Translations under genes and position numbers: made by a program | Assembly: GCF_021155775.2 (NCBI RefSeq) | Contig: NC_060232.1 | Coordinates: 28,279,922 to 28,343,921 of the forward strand | Length of the DNA stretch: 64,000 bases | Direction of reading: 5' to 3' | Origin: Neodiprion pinetum | Lineage: Eukaryota; Arthropoda; Insecta; Hymenoptera; Diprionidae | In this document: in pieces, positions 23,340-35,121 of the stretch | Layout: each line of letters begins with the position of its first letter | How positions within the stretch are numbered: position 1 is the first letter of the stretch | The notes under the pieces: model-generated | What the model saw: the letters and a program-made list of their open reading frames with translations, nothing else | Told to the model about the DNA's origin: nothing | The model's database searches: none

Positions 23340-24470
23340 AGCGCGGTATATAAAAATTGCTAAGAAATCCCATGGCGTTCTAGCCTGAGAACTTTCTCAA
23401 TTAAAGTCAACAATTAGCGATAGATGTAATAAATAATGACAAAGTATAACAAGCAGCTTGTCTCATCCGCTCTTACGTTTCGCTTGCCGCCGCTACCAGC
23501 TCCTCTCGCACTCACCTCTGGAATGCCCGTTAGATGGAATGGACGTGGCGGTTCGATCCGGTGTTACAAGTAGCGGCTAATGGTGTCTCCTTTTTCTTCT
23601 CTCCTTATCCCTCTCTGTCGCAACGGTATTTAGCGAGTTCGTGGGCTGCCTAATTAATGCTGGCAAGGACGCGTATTAAACTTCGAGTAATAGATTAGAA
23701 AATAGATACGGCCGGAAAAAAAATAAGAGTAATATAAAAAAAGAAAAGAGACACAACCTAACGTTTAACGAAAAAAATAAACTCGACTCGAGGTGCAACT
23801 TGAATATTTCGACACTAGCCAGTTTTCCATAGTCTTGGTTAATAAATTAAAAGTCAAGTCCACGTCGGATTCCGCGCATTCGCCTCACAGCTCTATCTTT
23901 GTTTTTGTGATGAATACACACCGTGAGAAATGATGTTGAAAACTAAGCTTGGGCAGTCAAACGACCTTTCATAATTCCCAAGAAAGTTTCCTCAAATCCA
24001 AGGGATATGATGATTAAACCAGTGAATTAGATTTTCGCAATAGCTATAGCCTCGAGTGAGATTAAAATTGATATTTCTTTACAAGAAATTACTTAATTTT
24101 GCAACATAACTTTGCAGTGTTACGGTTTTTACTGTAGATGCCTCGCAGCTGTTGTATAATAGATGGGAATTATGGCCTTCTTTACATCATTTAATCTCTC
24201 TTGAAATCCAAGCGCGATGCTATATGCATACACGGCACTAATGAAGTTTTAGTATCTCCGCAAAATAAGGTAAATTTATATTTTAGACAAATAATGATGT
24301 GTTACAGATCCAATTAGTATCTTGCGTATGATCACCATGAACTTATCGTATTCTCAATCGAGTGACTGATTAACCGCGTTGAATTATCAAAACCAGTTAT
24401 CCAACGTATACTTCCTCGTAAATCATTAACCGCGGATAAAAATGCGCCTATGATTCTGCAAGTGATATAC
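23340..24470. other. AT-rich non-coding block
   Basis: AT-rich with dense stop codons in all frames. No open frame of note and no recognisable repeat apart from short A-runs near 23715-23775. Confidence 0.7.
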
Positions 24471-24472
24471 AG

Positions 24473-24505
24473 ATATATATATATATATATATATAGATAT
24501 ATATC
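24473..24505. repeat. (AT)n microsatellite
   Basis: About 11 AT units, interrupted once by a G and followed by ATATATAT. Confidence 0.95.
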
Positions 24506-26100
24506 ATACGACTGCGTGTATACTCGACCAATAGCGTTGATACGATTTGTTACTTCGATCTTAGCTCGTGGATTTTTACGGATAGAAAAATCTAGGAGAA
24601 TGTTGTCTGCGCTGGATAGCGCGCCTAGTTTCCGACGACGGTAGGCATTCCTGTGTCGGACAGTGCGGAGTCTCGATGCGCGTCCTCGAAGGCACCCCGG
24701 ACAGAAAAAGCAGACGACGTTGTCGTACGTGAGGCCTGCGGGAGTTAGGTACGTGACGATCGATCGTTCGCCGATTTATCGATGGCTGATTCGCGATCGA
24801 ACGAAACCGGATGCGACGTTACGACCGGCGAAAGACGTTGCCGTGCGATGCGCCGTACGCCTCGAGGGTGCCTGTGCGATATAATACTCATCTCTCGGTA
24901 TCACGTCGATATCGTCTGATTCGAAAGCTAGTCCTTGGCGATGAAATCACTTCCATAAACATTCAATCACTCGAGTTTGTACTGCGTTAATAATTCCATT
25001 GTTTCCGGGCTGCAGTGTTTCTCGCTACTCTGACGTGCGTTACAGGGCCGAAAGCCTTCCGATAGCCACGTCGCTCAAAATCAGCGAGAAATATATCCTT
25101 CAGAGGAACTGCAAATCGATACTTTCTATATTAAGCCCAGACAATGCCGTGACGCGCGCGTAATAAACGCAGCATAACCGACTTTGACGCGCGGGATGTG
25201 CACCGTCTTATAACGATGACGAATCGCTATCGGAATGCCCAGTAGCCTGTGTCCGTTTGGTTCTGCCTTAACAGTCGATCTTGCCTTTCACGTGCCGGCA
25301 ATTTCATCCGTGGAACAATTATTTTCGACAGCGATCTCGAAGACGGCTTCGTCCATGTTGCCTTTTCATGCGTTACACACCTACACTTGGAATGGTCCCT
25401 GTACCTACGAACATGTAGTCAACTACATACGCTTGGTCGAAGACAGGACCTAAGTATAGTTTACTTTTTAGTGGAATTTAAAATGACGGCCATAAAGAAG
25501 CCGGGGGCAAATTAGGCGGCGAGGATCGAGGTTGAGGCCCCTGGGGTGTCCCTTCGGTCCGCGCGAGACGCAAGTATGAGGTACGTAACTGCGTCTATAC
25601 GCACACAGATTAAACATCCACGTACGTATTTCACCCCCTCGGAGTCTTATACGGTGCAAGTTTGACCCCGCCTGAATTGACGGGATGGTGTTGGATGGTG
25701 GTCTGGCGGTAGGTACGCATACGTACGGTGGCGTTGGCTGGGTGTGTACAGACCACGCGAAGTCCATGGGCTGGAATCAATTGCTGCCTCGGGGCATCAT
25801 TTACATCATAAGCAATCATAATGATCGAATTTTCGGCGAACGACGATGATCCAATGAGTGGAACGAGCCCAATGGGGAGCCAATTGAGAAGCGGGCTCCC
25901 ACTTACTGACTGAGCTCTATTATAGTTCAGCCCAAAGGCCTTCGCCAACAACCCTCTGCGCTTTTTAGAACCGACAAATTGTCCAGAAAGTGAAAATTGG
26001 ATCAAATCATCGCGCGGATTATACATATATGTATCCTACGTGTGCTTTTACGGTTCTTATTTCTCATGAAACTATTATACTCGCTCTTTCCATTCTCGGA
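24506..26100. other. Mixed DNA without recognised genes
   Basis: Short frames only. TACGTA-type motifs recur near 25620 and 25724, and a GTAGGTA lies at 25709. No domain, RNA gene or long repeat is seen. Confidence 0.6.
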
Positions 26101-26101
26101 G

Positions 26102-26530
26102 TTACTCCTCAAGGCCTCCCGTTACAGGGTACATTTGAAAATTAGGAGCACTTGAACACATTTTTATCACAAGTTGACTAACGAAAACAAAAAACAAAGT
26201 GATAAAAGAAGCCACTATGAATGCTTCCACCCGGCACTCGATAGCGAAGGTCCACAAGAACAAATGGTAGTTAACACAACGATGTGCGATAAAAAAGACC
26301 AGGTTTCCAAATTTGTATAGCATGGAATTACGTAAATGACCGACACATCTGTACGGTTGATGGAGAAGAGATTGATAAAAAAAACCGTAATTTATAAAAG
26401 CTAGACCGAGTTGAAAGTTTCCTAAACGTCCTACAGATTTCACTGAGGGGTCATTAACTTGGTGACGAAATGAATTATTCAAATGTGATTTTCGAATTGG
26501 ACAAAATTGCACGAAGTCACACCAAATCAA
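26102..26530 (-). other. Open frame in AT-rich DNA, possible membrane segment
   Basis: A 142-codon minus-strand frame (TTG first, internal ATG near 26322) in AT-rich DNA, where stops should be frequent. The product has two hydrophobic stretches near residues 70-95 and 105-125 and ends before a TAA. A pyrimidine-rich run followed by a CCGTACAG acceptor-like site lies inside it at about 26352-26390. I recognise no receptor or transporter signature. An overlapping plus-strand frame with a true ATG (26470-26796, 108 codons) is also unrecognised. This could be a terminal exon, a decayed mobile element or chance. Confidence 0.13.
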
Positions 26531-26799
26531 GGGAAGTCCGTGTAAAGATAGAAGTTAATATAGAGACCGTTAATCAGTTAAAACCACTCGCCGTTTATCG
26601 CAAGACTTACAAGGGTATTCATGAATTCCAACGCTTGCCGCGCGACTTCTTCAACACTATCATGCAATTTCAAGTCTTATGCAACGATTTCCAACGATTC
26701 CAGATATCCCGAATAATTCCTTGTCATTTCAAAGAATATTTCAGCCATTCAAGTTCCTTCGATTTACACTTTAACTTCCAGCAATCAAATGTATGATAG

Positions 26800-27480
26800 C
26801 CTTGGGTGGATGCCCTCTCGATCGTTACAAATTCGAATCTCAATATTTGATATTCTCGGTCAGGATCGCGATCAAGATTTACCATTTAAAACTACCCCCA
26901 ACCTACGAGATTGATGCACCGCTTATCAATCTGCGGGTAGTTTGGACGACGTTAACAACGAGTTTCCACTCTTACGTTATAAGTTTGCTAAGAACGAAGA
27001 AAGGCGGACCGGATGACGGAGGGGCTGGGGGTTCGTGGGGGGGAAAGGAATTCTCTCTCTCGGAGGAGATCGGAGCTCCGAGCTCCGTACCCGTGTTCGT
27101 GGGCTGTTGGGAGCTCTCCTCCAGCGCTGCCGGTGTACGCGGGAGCGGGACCGAGCCCATCAGTATGCGGACCGCGGCCCGTGCCGACCCTCCCTCCTCC
27201 CCCTCACCCTCGCCCTCGCCGTCCTACATCCCTCTCCGTCCCGCTCCCGAGCGGCCGCTCGTCGCTGTCGCTTCTCGACCCGAAATGTAGGCTGTTTCAG
27301 AGAGAGTGTTTCTACCGTAAAGCCGAAACAGTATTGATTGCAGCTCGCCTAGCTCAGCCTCGCCACGCCACGCAACGCCAAGCCGAGTCGAGTCGAGTAG
27401 AGCGCTATGCGAAGGCTCCTGTTTATGCCGCGATAGGTCCTCGGGACGATACTCTCCCGTTTTCCGCTCCTTTTCGCGTC
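26800..27480. other. CpG-island-like block with G-rich and C-rich tracts
   Basis: 27000-27450 is GC- and CpG-rich. It starts with G-runs at 27020-27043 and continues with C-rich CCCTCGCCCTCGCC-type sequence near 27205-27220 and (CGAGT)3 at 27384-27398. Overlapping frames on both strands are composition artefacts. Such blocks can mark promoters in insects, but no start site is resolved. Confidence 0.4.
27384..27398. repeat. (CGAGT)3 short tandem repeat
   Basis: Three perfect copies of CGAGT, preceded by degenerate ACGCC units. Confidence 0.85.
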
Positions 27481-30400
27481 CACCTTTAAGGATCAATGTT
27501 AGAGGGCCGCAGACCGCGAAAATTACGAGAGCTCGATCAACGCTGATGGTTCTTTGGCCATGGGTCACCTGCGCTTCGTATTGCCAGACGTCGGTACCGC
27601 ACGTATGAACTTATCACTGTGGTTGAAGCAGAGACTGGAGAAACAGAACTGAATAGACGAGGGAGAAATGAACAAAAAGTACCATCGGTGTACAACGGTC
27701 TGGCAGTTAGCCCGGGTGAAATGGGATTTCATTCGATGGTTATACGAATTGAATGAAAACTGTTACATCAACTACTTTATTGCTGAAATTCAACAGCCGG
27801 GCAATTGAATCTCGCTTGCGAAATAGTTTCCGATCATACTGCAGGCGAATGTAGAAGAAAGACATTGTTTTTTCGAAACGGGTATAATACACTGGATTTT
27901 TCTTTTATTGTTGATTTCGCAATAGATAAGAGACTTCATTTTTGCAGAGTGAACAATGGCGGGCTCTCTACACTGCAGCCGATAAACCCAGCATTAGTTG
28001 GCCAAGTTTGTTCGACATTATATTAACGTCTTGAGAAAGTTCCGTACAGGAGGGTGGGGAGGCAAAAGATAAACAGTTTTCAATGCCTGAGAAGTTTAGT
28101 ACATAATTTGGTATCGCGTCAGCTGTTAATTAAGCCTCTAATTACCGAACGCTCAGCTTTGATTGTTCGGTTGGAATATTTCCAACCCTTAATTTTGTAG
28201 CGGGAACTAGAATGTCAAAGTTAAAAACTGGTTACCGCTAATTATAGGATTAGCACAGCCCGCAATTACTCCGGTGAATCTGCGCTCCCATCGTCCTCGA
28301 CAGGGCAAAATTTCGAATCACAAGACCGTACTAAAGGCGAGTAATGACGTAACAATGACCTAGGAAGGCAGTTCCCGTTCTAGAGACTGTCACCCTACCG
28401 ACCCATCTGGATTTCCGAGTTCCATCTCGTAAGATGGGGCTCCCTATCGTGCCTTGGCAGATAATTAGGCAGGCAATCTGACCGGGCGGAGCTTCGGAGC
28501 ATTTATACACCCAGTCCGCAACCCGACAATCTAGGAATCCTGGTGAACCGCCAGCTAGCACCCTCTCCGTAAGGTCCGTTTAATGCCATAAGTACGTTAC
28601 GGCGGGACAAGATTTACGATATCTAACGAAAATTGAAAATTATGGATACTCACTGAATGTCGGAGTGAGATTCGAAGCTGTTTGCACAGTTTGCGGACAT
28701 GCGCTCGTACGGAAGCTAGTCCGGTGTACATGGCGGCTCATATCGGGGCGATAGATTTTCCCATGAATTCAGGGAAAAAGATCATAAGGTCACCCGTAAC
28801 GGCTGAGACTTTGCTGACGTAATGAGGCAGATCGATTGCCAGTTACATTACCATGACAATGAATCACACCCTAGCGAATGGCGGCTGGGGTACGGAGGAG
28901 TAACACAATTGGTAGACGGCTGGAATTTGGCAGGAAAACGCGAAAACCGGGGAACCCCAGGGCGCGTGCAGTCAGGAATAGGTTGTAACGTTTGGGGAGG
29001 GGAAACGTCGCACCAGTTCCCTTATTAGCGGGAAATGTGATCTATTTGCCCCGTAGACGTATAAAGAATCGGCCCTGCGATATGCGGTGGAGGCCTAGAA
29101 GAGGCCGTTATTGGCCAATGGGGACCGTAAGTTAAGTTAGCCTAGGTTGGGCTAGGTTATTCCGGTATACTGCCGCGCGGCTGTACTATAGCTCATAGTT
29201 ATGTCAAACCCCCTGGGACGCTGATATATCAGTAATTTTTCCTCCATTCCAGATATTGCTTTATTATTTTATACGTTCCGCTATCACCCTGCACATTGAA
29301 TCGCACTAATTATTCCCGCCTACGGACATGGATCGTGTCGCGGTTGGTGATCATTAACGTATCGACTGAATTACGGATCTTTAAGTCATTAGGAATTGAA
29401 CATTAATCTAGAAAAATCGGACGTATTCGATTGAATATAAGAAGGTCTGATACAATCGGAATAAATTTAAAAGTTCTTAGATTTACCTGCTCTTTTGCCA
29501 AAAACTTAATACTCATTCCTCACACCCTTTGAACTCTTTTCAACCTGAGTAACTCATTGACTATTCAAAGCTCGTGCTGAGTCGAAATTATTTTGAAACG
29601 ACGTAAGATCAGAATAAAACAATGATGGCCGTATATAATCGGCTCGTATTGCCTACCGGACAACGGGCCGCAGATTCACCGCTGGTGAATTTGTCCTCAG
29701 GTCGAATTTGCGAGGAATTTTGGTTCGCGGGACGTGTCGGCGTATTCGAACACCTCGAGGCGTCTTGTAAGCGGCAGATGCAGGCATGAGGTATGTTATA
29801 CAGGCATGTCCGGGGGGTCCAAGCGAGACGGAGAAGCGGAGCCGAAGCGGTGTCTCCATCTCGGGAGTGTTCCGCAGAGCTGACATTCCGATGCCATGGA
29901 GGGTGGTGCGAATCGAGAATAAATTAGCCATCTTAATTTGCGTACAATCATCAACGTCGACGAGGCCCACCTTATAATTTCACCGGCTGAAACTTATTGA
30001 CACAGTTTCCATCGGTAGAAATTGTACGTTTCGCAACTGGGCGACAGCCGTTGTCCTGATCCTGATCAATAATCACACCTAATCGGCATCTAGAATTAAT
30101 GGAAAGACAATTATCGCTGACATTGTGCGAACGCGCCGTATCCAGTCACCCTGGCTAAGCCTCCTCAGATCCGCAGCGATGACCTTATTACAGAACGATG
30201 ACCCCCACGACTGTGTCAGCCACAGTTATTGAGCAGTGTTCACACAAGCCATGCGAGCCAGGTGGATACGTTATACGTACGTGCAGGCATACCGCGGCTA
30301 CGGCTCGGATGTGCCCCCAACGGATGAACGGCGATGTCACCGTGGGTGCGAGCGTCGGTGTCGGGAGTGGCGTCGCCGCGGCCTCCATCCGAAGGTACGT

Positions 30401-30950
30401 GTCCCATTGTCGGTTTTGGTATTGTACAGTCGGGCCCCCACCCACCCGAGTATTGTTTAGCTACCCGCGAGTCGGTTCTCCGCAGGTCTCGTCGAGCATG
30501 CAGCAGGGGCCCGATGCAGTGACTCACGGCATCGGCTTCCGCCGCCCGGATTGCGCTCCGAATCGAGCCGGTTCCGACGCCTCTTAGTTGCTTTGGATTT
30601 CCCGGGCGTCACTCGATGAATAATAATCGAAAAACGGCGTCGCGGAAGCCTGCAACCGGTCTCCAGACACCCGCTGGGCGCTCCGACGCCTGCACCAAGT
30701 AACCTTCAGGGCCGGGACAGGATCGGCTCAATCAAGGCCTGCACGAGCAGCGTTCTAATCGCAGGTTTCCGTCCACGCTTGTCCACTGGGCTATAAAACC
30801 GTTTTCGAAAATCCATACCAGGCGCCGAAGCTGACGCACACCCGTAGCCGCTTGTAGAGATAGGCTCTTCTGCCAGAACGAAACACAATGGCGTGTTCTA
30901 GGAGAGACGCATCGGGCTGAGAGAATCAGGGAGAGAGCAAGAGAGGGTCA
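27481..30950. other. Mixed non-coding DNA
   Basis: No gene is recognised. A degenerate AGGTTA-type repeat lies at 29128-29160 and an AT-rich portion at about 29230-29640. A GC-rich portion at 30190-30700 has overlapping frames on both strands that show no motif. Confidence 0.6.
29128..29160. repeat. Degenerate AGGTTA-type repeat
   Basis: Successive AAGTTA, AGTTAG, AGGTTG and AGGTTA units. Repeats of this kind are common in insect DNA. The TTAGG core resembles the insect telomere unit, but this is far too short and degenerate to be telomeric. Confidence 0.6.
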
Positions 30951-30975
30951 GGGGTGGGTGGGTGGGTGGGTGGGT
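30951..30975 (+). repeat. (GGGT)n repeat, strong G-quadruplex motif
   Basis: Six consecutive runs of at least three G separated by single T residues. G3 runs with one-base T loops are known to form very stable parallel G-quadruplexes. It lies 80 bases upstream of a GGTC array. Confidence 0.9.
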
Positions 30976-31054
30976 AGAGCTTGCGTCGGTCCTTGCCCCG
31001 AGTACGTGCTCGGGGTGTGAAAGCTTTCATCGCACTGAGAGCGACCGTCGACTA

Positions 31055-31093
31055 GTCGGTCGCTCGGTCGGTCGGTTGGTCGGTCGGTCGGTT
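31055..31093. repeat. GGTC tetranucleotide array
   Basis: About nine copies of GGTC/CGGT with two substitutions. It falls inside a 223-codon plus-strand frame (30962-31633), whose arginine- and serine-rich N-terminal part is simply the translated repeat. Confidence 0.9.
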
Positions 31094-34000
31094 TCGGATT
31101 CAGCCAGAAGACCACGGGATCGACTCTTGGGCGGCGAAGGGCAGAGGAGGGCGTCGAGGAGGGTGGCGAGCCGCGGGACAACGCCACCGAGGAAACAGCA
31201 AGGTCTTAAGCGATCGATCGTGCAACGAAAAGTGGTACTTTTCACCGAAATGTCGCCCATCGCCAATGTTAATGCCTGCACCGTGCGTCCTGAGACAATG
31301 CAACCGTGTAACATCACGCTTCGCTGTTATAGGTGGGCATTGAGTAGCCTTGGCCACGTTCAAGGTCAGTGGTTTTTCCCGATGGTGTTAAATACGCATC
31401 GGAGTCGGAGAGTCGAGGAATATTTTGGACTTGAAAAACGAGTAACCGTTCCATCGGCATTGCGGTTGGTAGGGAAAGGCAATGCCAGTGGTTTCAGACC
31501 ACCGGTTCAAGGCTCGTTTCATGATAGTCCCCGTGATTCTCTCCCCGTGTCACTGCGTGGTTTCCCCACGTCACCTATATCGCCTGCACACCGCTGCACC
31601 GCGTTGTGTGCAGTGGTTTCTGAACAAATTTGATGCTCATCTGTTCACACGTCTGTCATTATGAGACACCCCTCGTTGTTGGCGTTGGTGGTCCGGTTTG
31701 CATCACGGAAGAGATAGCATCTAAATAGAGATCAGCGATTCTTTGAGCATATAATTTGGTTTTCGATGCGGGGATAGCTGCCGCTCGATCGAATGACCCT
31801 GTAACAGTACCCTGAATGGGACCGAACTTCAGCCCCGCCCGGATGTTGGAACTTTGATCTTAGATAACGGCTGCTTCGATTCACTATCAAAAGACCATTT
31901 CAACAACAGCCTGTAGAAGTTGCTCACGTCGATCTCTTTCTCGTCCAGGGTGTGAGTTTTTAGGTGTGAACTTTGTCAGGTTCTCGATAAGACAGCTGAG
32001 CTATCGGATTGTGAGTTAATCATCCTTCGCGACTCTAAGTAGCTCGCGATTAATTTCCGAAACCGGATTAGAAAGAAGCAGGTCTGACAGGATCCGTCGG
32101 AAGTGACAAATGTCTAAAACGCCTAAGGCTGACCATCCAGCGTGTTGCCCCCTTCCCGCCTCCTGAAAGACGCGGGCTCGTTGCAGCACAGAGTACCAGC
32201 CGACCCGGGCATAAGTGCTCCAAGTGCCCTTCAACGGTTGATGTGCTTAGGCAAATGCAAAGCCCGAACAAGGGCACCGGTCGGCCAGAGGGGCGTGTGA
32301 TGTATTTGTAAAAAGGTGTCGGGTTGGAACTAAGGAGGCCTCCGGTCGCTCGAACCCATGCCCCGAGGGAATCAGGGTGGGAACAGATAAAAGAGAATTG
32401 TATAAAATAGGCTACGAGGGGGGTGATGCTAGGGGGTGGCGGGCGATGCCCGTGGGGCACGGCGAGAGGCGCGGGAGGCGGCTGCTAACGCCATTTTGAA
32501 ACGAGCGTCGCTCTGATCTGTCAAATTTCATTTCACGCGTCTATGCGCTGCGCCAATGCCTCGCGGAGCTTTGACGCCGCGACGCCTCGACGGGGTGCAG
32601 ATAAGGATCCACCGACAGCCAACACCTACCCTCCGTTATGTGAGACCAGATTGCGATCTTCGTGCTGGTCGAGATCAGGGTCAGGCACGACCTTTGCCCC
32701 CGTGGGTCAGTAGGCCCTCTTCATCGTCGCAGCGTTTGTATAGAACGAAAGATTTAAGAAGAAAGCACGAGATCTAAAGTAGACATGGCATTTTCTATTT
32801 TCTAAAACCCGCCGACAGTTGTGACAATTGTGTAGCAAATTATTTTCGAAGATCGGTAGTTATCACTCTCACATCTATCATTTTAAGAATTGCGCGAATA
32901 ATGTCCCGTGGACATTTTCAGAGGAAGGTCTAAGTGCTGTGGGTGAGAGAGTAGGTACCGAAGAACGAAACGCTGAGACATAAAATTGAAAAGTTTGACG
33001 TAGGAAGGTTTATGGGAGTTTTAAAAGGCAGTAAAGTCAGGCGTTATGCCTTCCGTGAGTCGTTATATTTTCTTCTCCCTTCTTCGCGCGTTTTCTTCAA
33101 CTTTCATCGCAAACCTCCCTCACCGCCCGGCCGTTTCTCGCTATTCCACCGGCGAGTATCCACCGTCAAGTGCGTTTTTGTTTCCTGGGTCGTTGCCGGT
33201 ACGTTTGTCGCTCCACTGAGCTCCGGTTTCTCGGCTTTTACGATCCCTCCTTTTACCTCCATCTCTATCCCCGTTTCATCCAACGTTTTCCGCACCGTCG
33301 TCGACCTGCATATTCAGATTCCACCTACGTCTGCGTAACGCTGCGGCTACCCCGTGGATACCGCAATTCACCGGAATATTTGCCAGCGAAAAAGGACCCC
33401 GAGCATCAAAACAGCCCGCAGACATTCCACCGCAGGAATCGTAGCGAATCGCGTTTCGTCTCGGTCGTGTTTTCGGGTTTCACCGAAGGAGGAATTGAGA
33501 CAGCCCTGCGCATGGCCTGCGCGTAAGGGGTTAGTAATGAAGCGAGTTCGGTAATGAAGCCAACCCCTAGTTGAACAAGTCATCGCCTGCTTCGGATATA
33601 TTTTATTGCACCACTGGTCTGGTTTATTATCGCCCACCCCGGATGGGAAGATCAACCCTTCCTCACGCCCTCCGCCACCCCGCGGGCCTCGGGCACCCGG
33701 TCGTCGGCAACCACGCGGCGACGCCTTCCCCGTCTGACAGTGGCGCTCAACGAGGCGTCGCGGCGAGCACGAGTTCACCCCGAAATGAAAGGGTTGCGCT
33801 TCGGTTCCCCGCTGTAAATATTACCCTAATTTCTCCACCCTGCTGTAGAAATCCGGTAAGGGGTTCGGAATCGAATTTACGCGATTCAAGCGCGCAACCC
33901 TAAACATTATCTTCTTTCTTCTACGGCGATGTCGCACGTCGCGGCTTTGTTTAACGATCGAACCCGACCAATTTCCCCCACGAGTTACGCAACAGACGTG

Positions 34001-35015
34001 ATTCCTTTGTCCTTACGCATTGCGTTATTCGCCCAGTTTCAGAAACGAAAGTGTTCAAACAAAAACCACATTTCACTCTTGGAGATGGACCATTCTAAAA
34101 TAATTCGCCACCTAAATTCTTGAATTCTTGCAGATCGGATTGAGAACCGATGCCTTTTAACGCGGTTGGATTAAAACTATAATGCACCCTAATCCAGCAA
34201 TATCTCATCCTGTCTTGTGGGATTCGTCGCTCAGGCACAACCATCCCTATTTAGCGGAACTCTCTCAATATCTCTCTCGTTATATGAATAGCTATAATAT
34301 GCAGATACCTACATATTATCATACATACGTACCGGGGGTGTATATACATACATTATCGTAGTCACACCGTGCCCAACTGGGAGTGAAAGTGGCCACTTGG
34401 AGTTCCCGACTGACAGTCGAATCTTTCCTCGTCCGTTCAGGCCCGGATATCTGAGATCAGATAGGCGACTACGTCGTCTTTTCCCGGGGTCAAAGAAGTG
34501 CTGAACCACCCGAATGTCCGAATAAGAGTAATTCCCATCCCATCACCCGGAACCGGGCAAAGTGTCGCCAGTGTATGATCCCTGATGGACCCGTAAAGAT
34601 TTTGATCTGGAGCTGATAGACTCCGAGCAAGCTAATAACGGGTCGAGGTTGATGCCGGATTTTGCGGATACCGTGCATGTGTGTAGGCCGGAAGTGACAC
34701 TCGGTCGTGGTATTCCTTGAAGGAGCGGCACCACCGTGTATTGCTGCGTCTTATAGTCATCGGCATCTGTTCCAGATGGAATTACGAGCCAAGTTCGCCT
34801 TGCTAAGATAATGCTTCGTTCGCGCTTCCCTGGAAGTGACTGGCTCGAGATGCTGGGTGACAAGGGGGGCAAGGGGAGCCGGGAATACTTGGTGAGTGAG
34901 GCTGGAACGGGGTGGAGCGATGCGGGTGGAGAAGAGAGCCGAAGAGCCCTGTGTATGATGGGTGAGGTTCTAGACTCCGGCTCCAGTTGCCATCGGGGTG
35001 GTTCTTGCAAGCGAT
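31094..35015. other. Mixed DNA, no recognised gene
   Basis: Many overlapping frames at 31000-33900 on both strands, none with a recognisable domain. A frame with a true ATG at 33012-33338 (108 codons) is serine-, proline- and phenylalanine-rich and overlaps a minus-strand frame. G-rich patches occur at 32417-32445. Confidence 0.55.
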
Positions 35016-35018
35016 ATA

Positions 35019-35121
35019 AGCTCTCTCTTCCCTCCCCTTCGCCTCTTCTCTCGTCTCCTCCTTCTCCTCTCTGCTCTGCTCTTCTCTTCCCTTCCCTCCC
35101 CTTCCCTGCCCCTGCGCCACC
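35019..35121 (+). other. Long polypyrimidine tract ending in CAG
   Basis: About 95 bases of almost pure C and T end in GCGCCACCAG at 35121. It could act as a splice acceptor on the plus strand, or be a simple-sequence expansion able to form triplex DNA. The long minus-strand frames through it (34543-35196, 217 codons, and others) are rich in Glu, Arg, Lys and Gly because of the tract. Confidence 0.6.

Noticed and set aside
30962..31633. 223-codon plus-strand frame
   Set aside because: Its first third is translated GGTC repeat, and overlapping minus-strand frames of similar size exist.
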